Shown: positions 20,001 to 30,047, counted from the first letter of the stretch. The stretch: DNA of 64,000 nucleotides from Luidia sarsii (GCA_949987565.1 OX465105.1:20818841-20882840); one strand, 5' to 3'. A program made the numbers and translations. The notes: a model not told the origin generated them from the sequence alone.

Positions 20001-23000
20001 GGGTTGTAGGCAGGCTACCGGGTCGAGGGTAGGATGGGTAATGAGGGGTAGGGTGGGTTGGTTGGGCGCTTAGATGGATTAGTGAGGGGGTAAAAAAGGT
20101 AAGTGGGGATAAGATGTGTTAGTGGGGGTAAGATGGACAAACTGGGGTAAGATGGGTACCGGTAAGAGAAGTAGGGGGGGCATTTGGGTTAACTGGGGTA
20201 AAATAGGTTACTAGGGGGTAAGATGGGTTAGTGGGAGGTAAAATGGGTTATTGGGAGACAAGATGAGTTTGTTGAGGGGTAAGAAGGTAAGATGTGTTAG
20301 CAGTGAGTATTACATGAGTAAGTATGGGGAAAGATGGGTTAGTAGGGGTAAGGTGGGCTGGTAAGAAAGGGTAAGATGAACTGGTAAGGGGTAAGATGGG
20401 TCAGTAAGAGAGATATATGTATGGGTAAGTAGGTACAAAATGGGTTTAGTGAGGGGTAGGATGAGTAAGGGGTAAGATGTTTTAGTGACAGGGAAAGAAG
20501 GATCAGTGAGGGTAAGATGGGTTAAGGGAAGGGTAAGCTGTGTTAGTAAATGGGTACAGCAGGTTAGTAGTTGGGTAATTGTGGGGAGAGGAGTGAACTG
20601 GATTGATCATTAGTTCAAGTTGAGAATCACTAAAAGGGGAATAGAGATTCCCGCTAGCAAGGGCTACAGATTAAGCAGAGGTGTATTTGGGTTTGTGATT
20701 GAGTGCTTGTGTCAGCAGCTAGCCTGTCAGAGGGCTCAAGGCCACTCCAGGTGAGGGTAATGTGTTTCTACCTTGAAATATGGAACCAAAGCCAGCCTGG
20801 CCCTCAGTCAAACATGGTCAAGAATGGGTATGAACCTAAAGCCACAAGTTGTCTGCCTGGCATAGATCTGGATCTCCACTCACTATATCACAAGGACCTG
20901 AATCTGAAGTGAAACCCAACTGGAGAGAGTGCATAGTCCGTCCACAGCCATTTGATATACTTCAGACACGTAAAGAGATGATTTCTCAGGCTACATATGA
21001 GGCACATTAGCATGTTAGTGAACCATGGCATGTGGTGAACTCGATGACTTCATGACAAATTGTGGATGACAGCAAATGGTCTGGTCCCCTGTGTACCAGA
21101 TGGAAATAGCACCATTTTTTTATTTACCAAAAGAAGAAAGAAGTACAGGACCTCGCCCTTTGCATGATAAGCATGTAAGTATACTGACTATGAGCATGGA
21201 ATTATGTCATGGAAGCCCTTTTTGTGTAAGATGAAACTTTGGCCCATGAACCTTTCATGTTACGTCCAATGCCTTTCCAAAATGAAGATAAAAAGAGTAG
21301 GATTTTGATTCCTAGTAACAGTTATCAAATGCACGACACTAAAGCTGTATGTACATTGTATATTCAGTTAAAAGCTAATCTGAACAAACCAGTGCCAAAT
21401 TAATGTTGTGGCAATCTTGGGCAATATAAGAATATTGAGGTCTGCTGAAAATCTGAAGTAGATTTTCAATTTGTTTTTTATCAGACAGCAGTCTTGATAT
21501 GCACTGTGGTGTGGTAGAAAAGCAAACATGATTTCAATGAAGCCAACATTGATACCAAACTATTGCAAAATCATTACTGACTTAAATGACCAAAATGCCA
21601 ACCTTAAACATGTACGGTATGAGGCCTGGCACTTCCATTCTAGCAGGATCTTTCTCAAAGGCAAATGACAAGTTCAGCAATGGAAACTTCAATGAGTGTT
21701 CAGTGCTTTGCCCGATTGCCTGCCCGAGCTGCCCGAATTTTGTTCAGCAGGCAATCAGGCAAAGCACAGAGCATTTAGTGCTTATTACATCGAGTAGTGC
21801 AAACCCTCATTGAATTTTACATTATCCCTCGATGCAAACATCATGTTATATCTATGACAGAAATGGATAAGTAAGAGATATCCTTTGATCTCATCCAAGT
21901 CTGTCTATCTACTTTCCTTTGTGCATTCTTTCTAGCATCCATACATTATAACTTCTCCCCCTTGTTATCCGTTTTTTTCCCCCAAGTCATTATGCTTTTG
22001 AAAGAGGTCCTGCTAGGAATGACACATAAGAGCCTCTCAGTTGCTCAGAATGCCCAAATGGAGCGACTCGATGGAGAGACCCGGTATGGGCTCAATCAAT
22101 GCAAATCCCATGGGGGGGGGTGGGTCTGCAAGCGGGATGGATTGACAGCGAGCACACTAGTGGGTCTTTTGCCATGAGCACAAGGCACGGGGAGACAGCT
22201 GGCTGGCGGGGAACCGGTGAAAAAAGATGAAGGACAACAAGAACCCGTGAACAGAAATCATACTCACTTCACAACTTAGATCACTGCAGGAAATACAGTT
22301 TCCCGACCCACCACTACACAACTACAAACGAATAAAGAGATACATTCCGGAGAAGAGGCGGGAGGGGGTTAGGAAGAGTTAGGCAGATAGGCGGGGCGAG
22401 AAGGGACTAGTATTAGATTGGCTTCATGGGCAAATTAGTTGATTAATTGAAGAGCAAAAAGAGCGAAAGGAAATGTTTGCACTGATCCAGGATTTGTACC
22501 CGAGGTATCAGAGCTCCGCCCCCTCTGAGCTATCCAGCCATCAGGAGTGGGCCTCCCTGGCAAGTCAATGACTCACAGTCACATTCAGTGTGCCCTTGGT
22601 GGGATTTTTTTTGTGTGCAACCGTGAGTGGGTGAACGAAATGTAGTTCTATGTAGTTCTACACAGAGCCGAGGCAAAGATCCAGATTCCAAAGGAAAGAT
22701 CCAAGTGCCCGATGGTGTGGAGGATAGAGAATGATCATTTCAGGAAGGATGAAGAAACGAATGCGCCCGACACCATTCGGATTAATTTCCAGTTATTTCC
22801 ATTTCAGCCCCACGCCTCACCAAAAATTACCCCCCCCCCAAAAAAAAAAAAAAAAAAAAAAAACACAACAGTTTTACCAACCAAATGTGTACGTGCTGAT
22901 ATTGGTGGTGAAGAATACTCAGCCAAATTTTATCTGGCACAAAAAATAAATTCATCAAAGTAGCATTTCTCATTACATTGTAAGTGCATTAACATCAGGT

Positions 23001-26000
23001 TGCATGTGGCTTTAAGATCTGAATTAGCAAATATATTGATTGTTGATGAGTTTGATTTTAGAGGACAAGAGCAACATTGAGATATTAATTAAGCACTTCA
23101 TATCAAGAGTAGACACAATGGACCTTTCCCATGAAATATGCAAATTAGACCTAGCGCATGCGCTTAACTAAATTGGTGGGCAAGCCGGCTGCCAACCAAT
23201 CATAGTTTTCCACGGGCGTGCGCGCGTTCCTTCTCACTAACAGTTTGGTGTGCGGTCATTGGCTATTCAGCGTCTCCTGCGCGCGTATTTCCAAACCTGC
23301 ACGCAACGCGAACTCGTTTGCCCACCAATTTATTAAAGCGCATGCGCCAGCTCTTATTTGCATTTTTCATGGGAAAGGTCCATTGTCTCTACTCTTGACT
23401 ACTAGCTAGTAGCTAGGTGTCCCCTGTATCAGTCAGCTGAATGCAGGCACTGTGGTTCACTGAATGGCCCACTGTGTACACTCTGAATAGGGTCATTGCA
23501 TCCACACAGTCCCTGGTATCAGTCAGCTGAATGCAGGCACTGCGGTACACTGAATGGCCCACTGTGTACACTGTGAATAGGGTCATTGCATCCACACAGT
23601 CCCTGGTATCAGTCAGCTGAATGCAGGCACTGTGGTTCACTGAATGGCCCACTGTGTGCACTCTGTATAGCGTCATTGCATCCACACAGTCCCTGGAACA
23701 TGTATCAGTCAGCTGAATACAGGCACTGTGGTTCACTGAATGGCCCACTGTGTGCACTCTGAATGGGGTTATTGCATCCACACAGTCCCTGGTATCAGTC
23801 AGCTGAATGCAGGCACTGTGGTTCACTGAATGGCCCACTGTGTGCACTCTGTATAGCGTCATTGCATCCACAGTCCCTTGTATCAGTCAGCTGAATGAAG
23901 GCACTGTGGTTCACTGAATGGCCCACCATGTGTACTCTGAATAGGGTCATTGCATCCACACAGTCCCTGGTTTCAGTCAGCTGAATGCAGGCACTGTGGT
24001 ACACTGAATGACTATCTATTTACACTCTGAATAGGGTAGTGGGTCAACCCATTAAGTCCTGCCCTCCATAGCAACAATGCTGAGGCAGTTGTCATGACTG
24101 TAGTACATGTACATGACTCCAGCTGTTTGTGTTCTACGCATCCACGCTATCAACTTCACAAGCAAAACCTTCAGTGCTGCAAAGATCAACCACTGTGATC
24201 TCTTCCTCTTTTCAGTGATCAGCGTGCAGCAGGATTGGGACACCAGGACATAAGGCCAAGTAAAAAACATTTATTAGCTTCTCATCCCCACCCGCATGTT
24301 TTTTTTGCCACTGCATCAAAACAATTCCGGTTTTTTTTTTAAAACGTTAACAAGACAATGAGCCTTGCACATGCACAACCTACATATCGTACCGTACTTA
24401 AAAACGACTGGAAATTCGACTATCCGTCTTTAGGGTAAAGGAAAAGGAAAAAAAAAAAATTAAGGATGAGAAACTAATTATTTTTTTTACTTGGCCTAAG
24501 AAGTGGGATGTAGCGGCACTTGGCTTTACTTTGGCAATGGGATTCATTATTTTGTGTTAAATTTGTGTCAATGCACCAGCGAGTCTTGTATCGGTTACGG
24601 CATGATGGATTGGTTTTCTGTTCCTGCACAGCAGGGAGCGATGGCAGACTCCCCGGCCAGTGGGAAGTATGCTCAGCAAGGCCGACCCCGCCTTCCAATA
24701 CCAAGCGCCCCGGCGTTCGCGGACCGCAGTCCGGACCGCCTCCACGGCAGGTGGCACTCACCTCACATCCCGATGCCTCGTTGCCGCAGCAGGTGTCGCT
24801 CTGGCACGCCTGGCAGGACACGCACCTCGTCATGCTGCACCGCTGCAGAAAACGAACACAAGACTCAACAGTTTAGAGGGCCTGCCTGACGTTTCGATCC
24901 TAGCAGGACCTTTCTCAAAAGGCAAAGCGACAAGGACATACACAGACACAGTCAGGGGAAGGAAAGGCCCGACACACAAGACGACAGTGACAGAAACATG
25001 AACTCTGCATACTGCGCATTGTGCAGGCGACTCAGTGGACCGAGTTACTCCCTTTGATCATGCACTGAGTGAATACCGAGGGCCTGCGGTTGCCCGTGGT
25101 CACTCAAACTGGCAAATGTGTAACCTGAGACTGTGGAGATCAGTGGTACAACTGGCCAACAGAAAAGCTCCTGGGGAAAAAATTATAGCCTACGATCTAG
25201 CACTCCCAGATCACTCTCTCCCCTGCTCACATCTGTCAAACCCATTCGCACTACTCTACATTTTCCCTATTGTCCCACTCACTCTGTCCCTCTGTCTGAC
25301 TTTTTCCCTATTGTCCCACTCTCTCTGTCCCTCTGTCTGACTGTCTCTATATCTCTGCATCTGTCTCCCAGTACCTCTTTGTCCCCTGTCTGTATCCCTC
25401 TCTACACCTTCCTGTGTCTGTGGGTCTGCCTGTCATTCTGTCTCTGTCTGCCTCTGTCTGCCTCTCTCCGCCTCCCTCTCCCTCCCTCCCTCCCTCTCTG
25501 TAACAGTCTCTGTCTTGCAGACAGCTGACTCACATTGTCAGGTGGTCCACAGAGTGAGTCCATACAGGACTTGACGTTGGGGTAGGCACAACAGTTGCAG
25601 GCCTCAGCGCAGGAGATCCAGCAGTCACAGCACTGCAGGCTGCCATCCTCCTTCCCGCACGGGGCACAGGCTACGCAGGCACCCCGAGCCTGCAGCATTT
25701 TGGGATAGAGGTTGACTTCAGTCATAAGTGTTAGATCAGTGTAATCAGAAGCTAGCGGACGACGATGCTGGTGAAAGCGCAAGACTTCATACTGTCAATA
25801 TTTCTGGCATGCAGATTTTCAAAAAAGAATGCCCATTCTTCACTCAAACGTGACAAAAAAGGCAGAAATTCAAGTCCTTAACCACTTCGCGCCGGGACCT
25901 CCGAATCCGGAGGTCAATTGGATTGCCTTTGCAACGGGGCCCTCCGAATCCGGGCACCACTATTGTCCACATTCTAAACAAAGACTCTTTTCAGCTAAGA

Positions 26001-28337
26001 ACAAAGCAATATGAATCAGTACAAAGACCCTTTTTGACGCACGTTGCCACATGAATTGCAAGATTAGAAGCAGTAATTGTGCAATTGTGGGACTTTTACT
26101 GTGGAGGATCGAGGGATACCGCGCTGCAGCTGAAAGCACGCGGTGCACATTGTCTTTGCATGCCACACAGCCCAACGGTCGTCGGTCTGGCATTGGAATT
26201 CCCCCCACATTCTTTACCGTAATCTGTACGCTCGTTTGTGGCCGACCAACTCGAAGATTTGACTGCCTGGGGTGGAGGCTAGAGTCTGCGGTCAGGGATT
26301 GTCAGCAGCGTACACGCACCCACACACACACGTCCGTTACGGTCCATTGACGACGCACAAAGGGCCCTTTTTCGAACAAATAATCTCTTGACAAAGGCCA
26401 CAACGACGTCCGAATTGTGCCAGGTCTTACTCTCTTGTACCCATAGTATACCCTTATTGATTTATTTCACAGAAATATATTGTTCCGATTGTTTTAGCAA
26501 GATTTTAAAATGATGCATTGTTCAAAAACCCCCGTATGGCGGTCATCGGCGCTGAAAAACCCCCCGGCGCGAAGTGGTTAAGACTGTGGACTGTGGATTA
26601 CGGTATAAATAGTATCAATAAAAAGTATAAATAATTTTTGTTTTAAACTAATTTTTCAGAGAAAAAGGTCCTGCTAGGATCGAAACTTCAGGCCCAATAA
26701 ATGTTGTAATTTTTCAAATGCATAAAAGAAAGAAGTTTTTTTTTTTTAACTTAGCTGAGCTCACGAAGAGACATATTTCCGTCTCAATGTTTTGCTTCAG
26801 TGCTGAAGCTATACCTGAGCTATGACTACATGTACATTGTATATGACTATGACTTTATGGGCGGAAGTAAAGAGCGCCACCATGCACCATGTATAAAAAA
26901 AAAAACATAAGTGTGTGCGAGAGTTACAGCATAGCATCATAGAACCATTGGCAAACTTAAGCGAGTGTCATGCCACACGAATACAAGTGTATGGAAGTGC
27001 TCTTTACTTCTGCCCATAGTTTGACGCTAGTCAGGATCCCCATGGAATTACAATATACTGACTGCATTTCTAATAGACGCTGACCATCTATGGGGTTTTA
27101 TATTTTCAAGTGTCTTCCTGGACCACAGGATGAGGGCGGCCCCTACTGGGTGTGTTGTGTGCTATAGGATTCTGAAGAGCATGCTAGGGTGACCGTACCA
27201 CAAGGAATTGGCGGGCAACAATCAGGATGACAATGAGGAGGAGATAACCTCCTATGGCTATGACGGCGATGACGGGAACTGGGAGGAGCAACTCAGTAGG
27301 GGCTGGCGTTGTAACCTGCGACAGTTGCAACAGTTAAATGAGAAAGAAAAAAAATGACACCTCAATTATGCAAATGGCTCACTGACTTAAATGTCCCAGA
27401 AAGCAAATGTTATTAAAAAAACAAACTTAGAAGACCACCGTAGTATGTCAAAATGTTGCAAAACTTCTCACTGACTAAAATGACCAAAAAGCGAATAACA
27501 AAAATAGAGGGCCTGAAGTTTCGAACCTAGCAGGACCTTTCTCAACTTTTAGGCAGAAACTTAGAAAGACCCTTATTTAAATCCAACTTCCAAGCAAGAC
27601 TTTTGCACTTAAGGCGCCTTTCAGAAAGGTCCTGGCCCGATGGAGGCCTTGTGGCCTTTTTTTGGAAAAAGGGATTGCAGCCTCCCCATGGAATAGAATG
27701 ATAGCAAAGAAATCGAAGATCCGGAAGATAAACTGTTTCAAATATGACAGGCAATAATCTTGAAAGTGAGATGGTCCACATTGTATCAGTCTGTACATTC
27801 AACTAGTGCTTGATTTTTTTTTATCTTTTTTTTTCAGGAAAAATATAGCTTCTTGAGATGCTTAAGGGGTACCTGAAATAAAAAAGGAATATGATGTGTA
27901 ATCGATCAGAGTGGGTATGAACTTCCATGTGTCAGTTTGATTTTCAAACTCAATCATATTTTTGAGAAAACAGCAAGATTCTCGACAGAAAACTGCCCCC
28001 CACTTTTCAACCCGAAAAATTGCTACGTGTGTCATGTTTTTGTTGTGTACACGCGCGTGCGTATACTATACATCACTTTACGTGTGTGTGTGCAGTCAAT
28101 CATGCAACATTGCACTGCCGACGACGTCATCACCTTCTCTTTGGCCCGCGCACAAAAGAGTTTTTTTTGGTGGGCGGGGCGCGCTAAAGATTTTGTTTTC
28201 CTTTTACGGTCGCTATTTACAGGATAGACATTAAAAGTGTTGAGTTTATGAACTAGTTTAGCCTTTATTAAGTCTTCCAATAGTTTTCTCGATATTAGAA
28301 TTTTCTATTTCAGGTACCCTTTAACACTTACAGGCAT
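16960..28337 (-). CDS. Unrecognised single-pass membrane protein with Cys-rich tail
   Basis: Exons on the minus strand: 28337-28332 (tentative), 27315-27199, 25689-25534, 24842-24762, 22321-22268, 19908-19774 and 17043-16960. All joins are phase 0, giving 210 codons. Residues 1-14 are a short Thr/Pro-rich N-terminus, about 15-36 a hydrophobic membrane segment (VPVIAVIAIGGYLLLIVILI) followed by Arg37, and 42-210 a tail with 44 cysteines in 169 residues, mostly CC, CxC and CxxC. There is no signal peptide. The charge bias (Glu10 before, Arg37 after the segment) suggests a cytosolic tail, where cysteines would bind metal or be acylated; that is inference. Residues 139-183 include four CCGG units, three of them DPCCGG. 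The C-terminus reads CDCACQAPECDTIDCFCF then KVNLHN. Three exons end in Cys-Glu followed by GTGAGT, as if exons had duplicated. It loosely recalls I-mfa-type Cys-rich tails, but I cannot name a family. Confidence 0.65.
17143..17580. mobile_element. Foldback GGTTTGCGGTGACACC element, about 440 bp
   Basis: The left arm GACTTGAAGGTTTGCATGG and GAGGTTTGCGGTGACACCAT is mirrored on the right by GGTGTCACTCACCGCAAACC and CAAGCAAACATTCAAATC. It lies about 100 bp upstream of the terminal exon of the Cys-rich gene, in its intron. Confidence 0.65.
17620..18090. repeat. Diverged tandem duplication, about 200-260 bp unit
   Basis: 17625-17825 and 17885-18090 share, in order, TTTTCACAAATGGAAC, GACAAACT, AAGCATGTTA, ATGCCA, TAGTTGGCTT, ATGAATAG and GGAATCTGCT/TTGATCTGCT. 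Old direct duplication of unknown origin. Confidence 0.5.
18118..18342. mobile_element. MITE with AGGGCTTGAAAT termini
   Basis: Starts CAGGGCTTGAAATATCC and ends GTGAAATTCAAGCCCTG. The inner body (GACCGTGGACCGAGTCTA, GACCGGCTGTCTAG) is shared with 33765-34425, which is interrupted by another repeat. Confidence 0.7.
18609..18961. mobile_element. MITE with ACACAACATTGGT termini (copy 2)
   Basis: AAAGCCCCTACACAACATTG at the left and CAATGTTGTGTTATCCCTTT at the right, about 353 bp; internal text matches 16313-16645 closely. Confidence 0.75.
18962..19765. other. Intron of the Cys-rich gene
   Basis: AT-rich sequence without exon-like blocks. The minus-strand frame 19450-19797 is open past the donor of the DPCCGG exon only by chance. 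Confidence 0.4.
19774..19908 (-). CDS. Cys-rich gene, DPCCGG-repeat exon
   Basis: Acceptor CTCTCCCACCCAG, then SCCSCDSCCGGSS, three DPCCGG units and EDVCSCPTCE, donor GTGAGT. 45 codons, 14 cysteines. The internal 21-bp repeat is in frame (GGxSDPC). A G-rich array on the plus strand abuts the acceptor and forms its pyrimidine tract. Confidence 0.7.
19909..20590. repeat. G-rich degenerate minisatellite (GGGTAAGATGGGTTAGTG)
   Basis: About 18-22-bp units of GGGGTAAGATGGGTTAGT with many variants, on the plus strand. G-runs every 5-10 bases resemble G-quadruplex sequence and the telomere-like phrase GGGTTAG. It starts at the acceptor of the DPCCGG exon. Confidence 0.85.
20591..21600. other. Intron of the Cys-rich gene, nothing recognised
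   Basis: No splice-flanked coding block and no clear repeat, apart from a TCTAGCAGGATCTTTCTCAA motif at 21635-21660. Confidence 0.4.
21685..21860. mobile_element. SINE family 2 tail, palindromic arrangement
   Basis: AGTGCTTTGCCCGATTGCCT is followed by its own complement (GGCAATCAGGCAAAGCAC), then the tail GTGCAAACCCTCATTGAAT...TGCAAACATCATGTTATATC. Confidence 0.55.
22268..22321 (-). CDS. Cys-rich gene, 18-codon exon
   Basis: Acceptor CGTTTGTAG, then LCSGGSGNCISCSDLSCE, donor GTGAGT. Four cysteines. Confidence 0.65.
22475..22570 (-). mobile_element. tRNA-derived SINE (family 1), diverged
   Basis: The complement contains GATAGCTCAGAGGGGG and GGGTACAAATCC in tRNA A/B-box spacing. Confidence 0.5.
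22831..22863. repeat. Poly-C then poly-A tract
   Basis: Nine C followed by about 23 A interrupted by none. Simple repeat; may be mis-sized in the assembly. Confidence 0.8.
23103..23400. mobile_element. MITE with long terminal inverted repeats
   Basis: The left end TCAAGAGTAGACACAATGGA, CCTTTCCCATGAAATATGC is mirrored at the right by TTTTCATGGGAAAGGTCCAT, TGTCTCTACTCTTGA. Inside, GCGCATGCGCTTAAC / TTAAAGCGCATGCGCC extends the mirror. About 298 bp, in an intron of the Cys-rich gene. Confidence 0.75.
23420..24050. repeat. 90-bp tandem array, seven units
   Basis: TATCAGTCAGCTGAATGCAG recurs at 23427, 23517, 23607, 23703, 23793, 23881 and (as TTTC) 23971. Spacings are 90, 90, 96, 90, 88 and 90. 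Because the unit is a multiple of three, the minus strand stays open for about 152 codons as a 30-residue repeat; I see no start, splice or family support. Confidence 0.92.
24051..24755. other. Intron of the Cys-rich gene
   Basis: Poly-T and poly-A runs at 24300-24345 and 24440-24490. The rest is unremarkable up to the 7-Cys exon. Confidence 0.35.
24762..24842 (-). CDS. Cys-rich gene, exon with 7 Cys
   Basis: Acceptor TTTTCTGCAG, then RCSMTRCVSCQACQSDTCC, ending SGCE at donor GTGAGT. 27 codons, 7 cysteines. Confidence 0.7.
24880..25230. other. Intron with one CGATCCTAGCAGGACC motif
   Basis: The motif GACGTTTCGATCCTAGCAGG lies at 24890-24915; nothing else recognised. Confidence 0.4.
25240..25510. 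repeat. CT-rich degenerate minisatellite
   Basis: CTCTGTCCCTCTGTCTGAC-like units on the plus strand, duplicated as about 50-bp blocks at 25262-25345, then CTCCCTCC runs. It ends about 20 bp from the donor of the 12-Cys exon. Confidence 0.75.
25534..25689 (-). CDS. Cys-rich gene, exon with 12 Cys
   Basis: Acceptor ATGCTGCAG, then ARGACVACAPCGKEDG; continues with CCDCW, CAEACNCC and SCMDSLCGPPDN, donor GTGAGT. 52 codons, 12 cysteines. Confidence 0.7.
25878..26581. mobile_element. piggyBac-like non-autonomous element, TTAA-flanked
   Basis: Ends are TTAACCACTTCGCGCCGGG and its exact complement, i.e. TTAA plus a perfect 15-bp inverted terminus, 704 bp overall. TTAA target duplication is the signature of piggyBac transposition. 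Internally the end GACCTCCGAATCCGG is itself a short palindrome. There is no intact transposase; the open frames are too short and do not match anything I know. Related copies: 46920-47425 (with TTAA at its right end) and an inverted fragment at 1153-1243. Confidence 0.75.
26600..27190. other. Intron of the Cys-rich gene
   Basis: Contains a TCCTGCTAGGATCGAAAC motif at 26665-26690 and the phrase AGTAAAGAGC with its complement GCTCTTTACTTC about 130 bp apart (26868 and 26998). No coding block is seen. Confidence 0.4.
27199..27315 (-). CDS. Cys-rich gene, membrane-segment exon
   Basis: Acceptor ACTGTCGCAG, then VTTPAPTELLLPVPV..., ending ARQFLV at donor GTACGG, 39 codons. No ATG inside, so an upstream start exon is needed. 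If the donor were ignored, the frame would stop four codons later (RSP stop), giving an isolated hydrophobic peptide. Confidence 0.6.
27420..28325. other. Intron of the Cys-rich gene, unassigned
   Basis: Holds a CGAACCTAGCAGGACC motif at 27510-27540. Open frames near 27542-27802 lack splice sites in the right phase to join the membrane exon. Confidence 0.35.
28332..28337 (-). CDS. Cys-rich gene, tentative start exon (Met-Pro)
   Basis: GACGCCATGCCT followed directly by the strong donor GTAAGT. It would supply the ATG that the membrane-segment exon lacks, in the right phase. Only two codons, so chance is a serious alternative. Confidence 0.35.
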
Positions 28338-28645
28338 GGCGTCATCCAGAACCCAATGCTACGAGTACGTGTTACCATCATCACAATCAAAAGTCCACGT
28401 CATCTCCAGTCTGTGTGTGATGAAGTTCAAAGGAGTGAACCTTTTTCGCCCTCCAGATCTGGAATTTGAAATGAGACCAAAAACAAGACAGGAAAATATG
28501 CAGTTAAGGGACTTAAAAAATTCAATTTATGCAGCAATGAAATTAAAAATTCAAATTAAAAAGCCTAAAACTTTGAATTAATTAAATAAAATCACTTTCC
28601 AGAAAACCAGGCAACGTTTTCAACTTCACAGTTCAAGGGATAACA

Positions 28646-29689
28646 GTATCGTGGGAACCCCCGTTTTCGACGCTACACGTTTTCGTCGCTTAGCCTTCTA
28701 ACTCACATCGCACTATGAAAACAACTCCGTATAACGATCTCAGACTTCATATCTTACAGTTGGTTTCCTGCTCTTGTCCGTCACCGAAAATGTGGAAATT
28801 TAAGGCTTTTCCAGTAGGCCAAACTCGTGTTATTCAAAAAGTTGCTCTTTAGGGGTCTATTTTCCTAGGTACAAAATTGGCAGTTGCTTCGAAGCTCCAG
28901 TTTTCTTTATTGTTGGTCCTAAAAAAAATCTGAGTTGACCATAACAAACCCCAACATCCGTAGAAAAAAAATATATCACGCAACTTGAGGCAGTCCGTTC
29001 TGGGTAAAAACTATGGAGGCTACTATAGGGCGTCTCGCTTATATAATTTTTTAAATATTTTTTTTTATTATTCTTTAAAGACAAAAAGTAACATGGCCCA
29101 ATAGGCTTTTTAAAAAAATGAAAAAAATCAAAGAGCAGCTAGAGAAAGTACCAAGAAGGAGGAAATGTGTCTCTTGAGTGAAATTTGGAAAGGTTATAAC
29201 TGAAGAAGCAGTGAGAAAGAGGATTGTGGAGTTTTTTTTAAACGTCACAAAAGAAGACATCAACAACACCAATAGTCAATACGTTTTAAGCATAAATTAT
29301 GAATGATTTGAGGAAAGTGTTAGAAGCAGTATGGAAAAACAAAAACAAAGATGAACACAAAAAAACATACAGGGAAGAATTTAATAGTACCACACAGCAT
29401 TTTGAGTTAATTTAAGAATTTATTTTGCGTTTGGCTACACTGGGACACCTAACTAAACACCACTGACGAAAATAGGTGATGATGCTTACTGCGCGGTGCG
29501 CCGCGGACGTCAACAAAACCGGGTAATCTTACGGAAGTGACAGGCTTGATCAACCTTCTCTATGATTATTCTAATAGTCTGTGGTGTGGACAAAGTGACT
29601 GGGACCTCTTTTAGTGTGATACTTTCGTCCACATTGTTCAGTTTGAAGAAAAGTCCTTATATCGTCGAAAACCGGTTATTGGAGGATAC
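28646..29689 (+). mobile_element. 1.04-kb TIR element, inverted full copy inside a MITE
   Basis: Begins GTATCGTGGGAACCCCCG and ends with the complement of GTATCCTCCAATAACCGG; nearly identical to 2146-3180 in reverse. Flanks are CAAGGGATAACA on the left and ACAACATTGGTCGAGGTC on the right. Together they make the end of the MITE seen intact at 16313-16645, so the empty site is visible. One or two bases (A or CA) appear duplicated. Confidence 0.8.
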
Positions 29690-29865
29690 ACAACATTGGT
29701 CGAGGTCAAAGAATAGCATCCATGAATATGATCCATCTTGTTCATCAACACAGCTGTGGTATGCAACCAATGACAGTCAATGTAAATTTCAATGTTCAAG
29801 GTTTATTGAACCCAATTAATTATATTAATAAATTTACATACGAAAACAAACGGAATTTTGCTTTT

Positions 29866-30047
29866 CGCAGTGGCTGTTGTTACGGCAGTCGTCCATGTGG
29901 TTCCCTGACTTCACAGTATTTGTCAGGATGTTTAGCTCTTGGAACCAGACTATCAGCTAATAGACTGGTTCAGCCAACCTGCAATGCTGACGAAGGGAAT
30001 CAAGTCAGGGAACCACACGGACGACTGCCGTAACAACAGCCACTGCG
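29866..30047. mobile_element. Palindromic MITE (CGCAGTGGCTGTTGTTACGG), copy
   Basis: 182 bp with arms CGCAGTGGCTGTTGTTACGG and CCGTAACAACAGCCACTGCG, followed inward by CAGTCGTCC(A/G)TGTGGTTCC and a central AGACTATCAGCTAATAGACT. Confidence 0.85.

Noticed and set aside
19564..20073. 169-codon plus-strand open frame with Arg/Gly repeats
   Set aside because: Antisense to the DPCCGG exon plus the G-rich array; the minus strand has the splice sites and cysteine pattern.
27542..27802. 86-codon minus-strand frame upstream of the membrane exon
   Set aside because: No donor in the phase needed to join the next exon, and no signal peptide or family motif.
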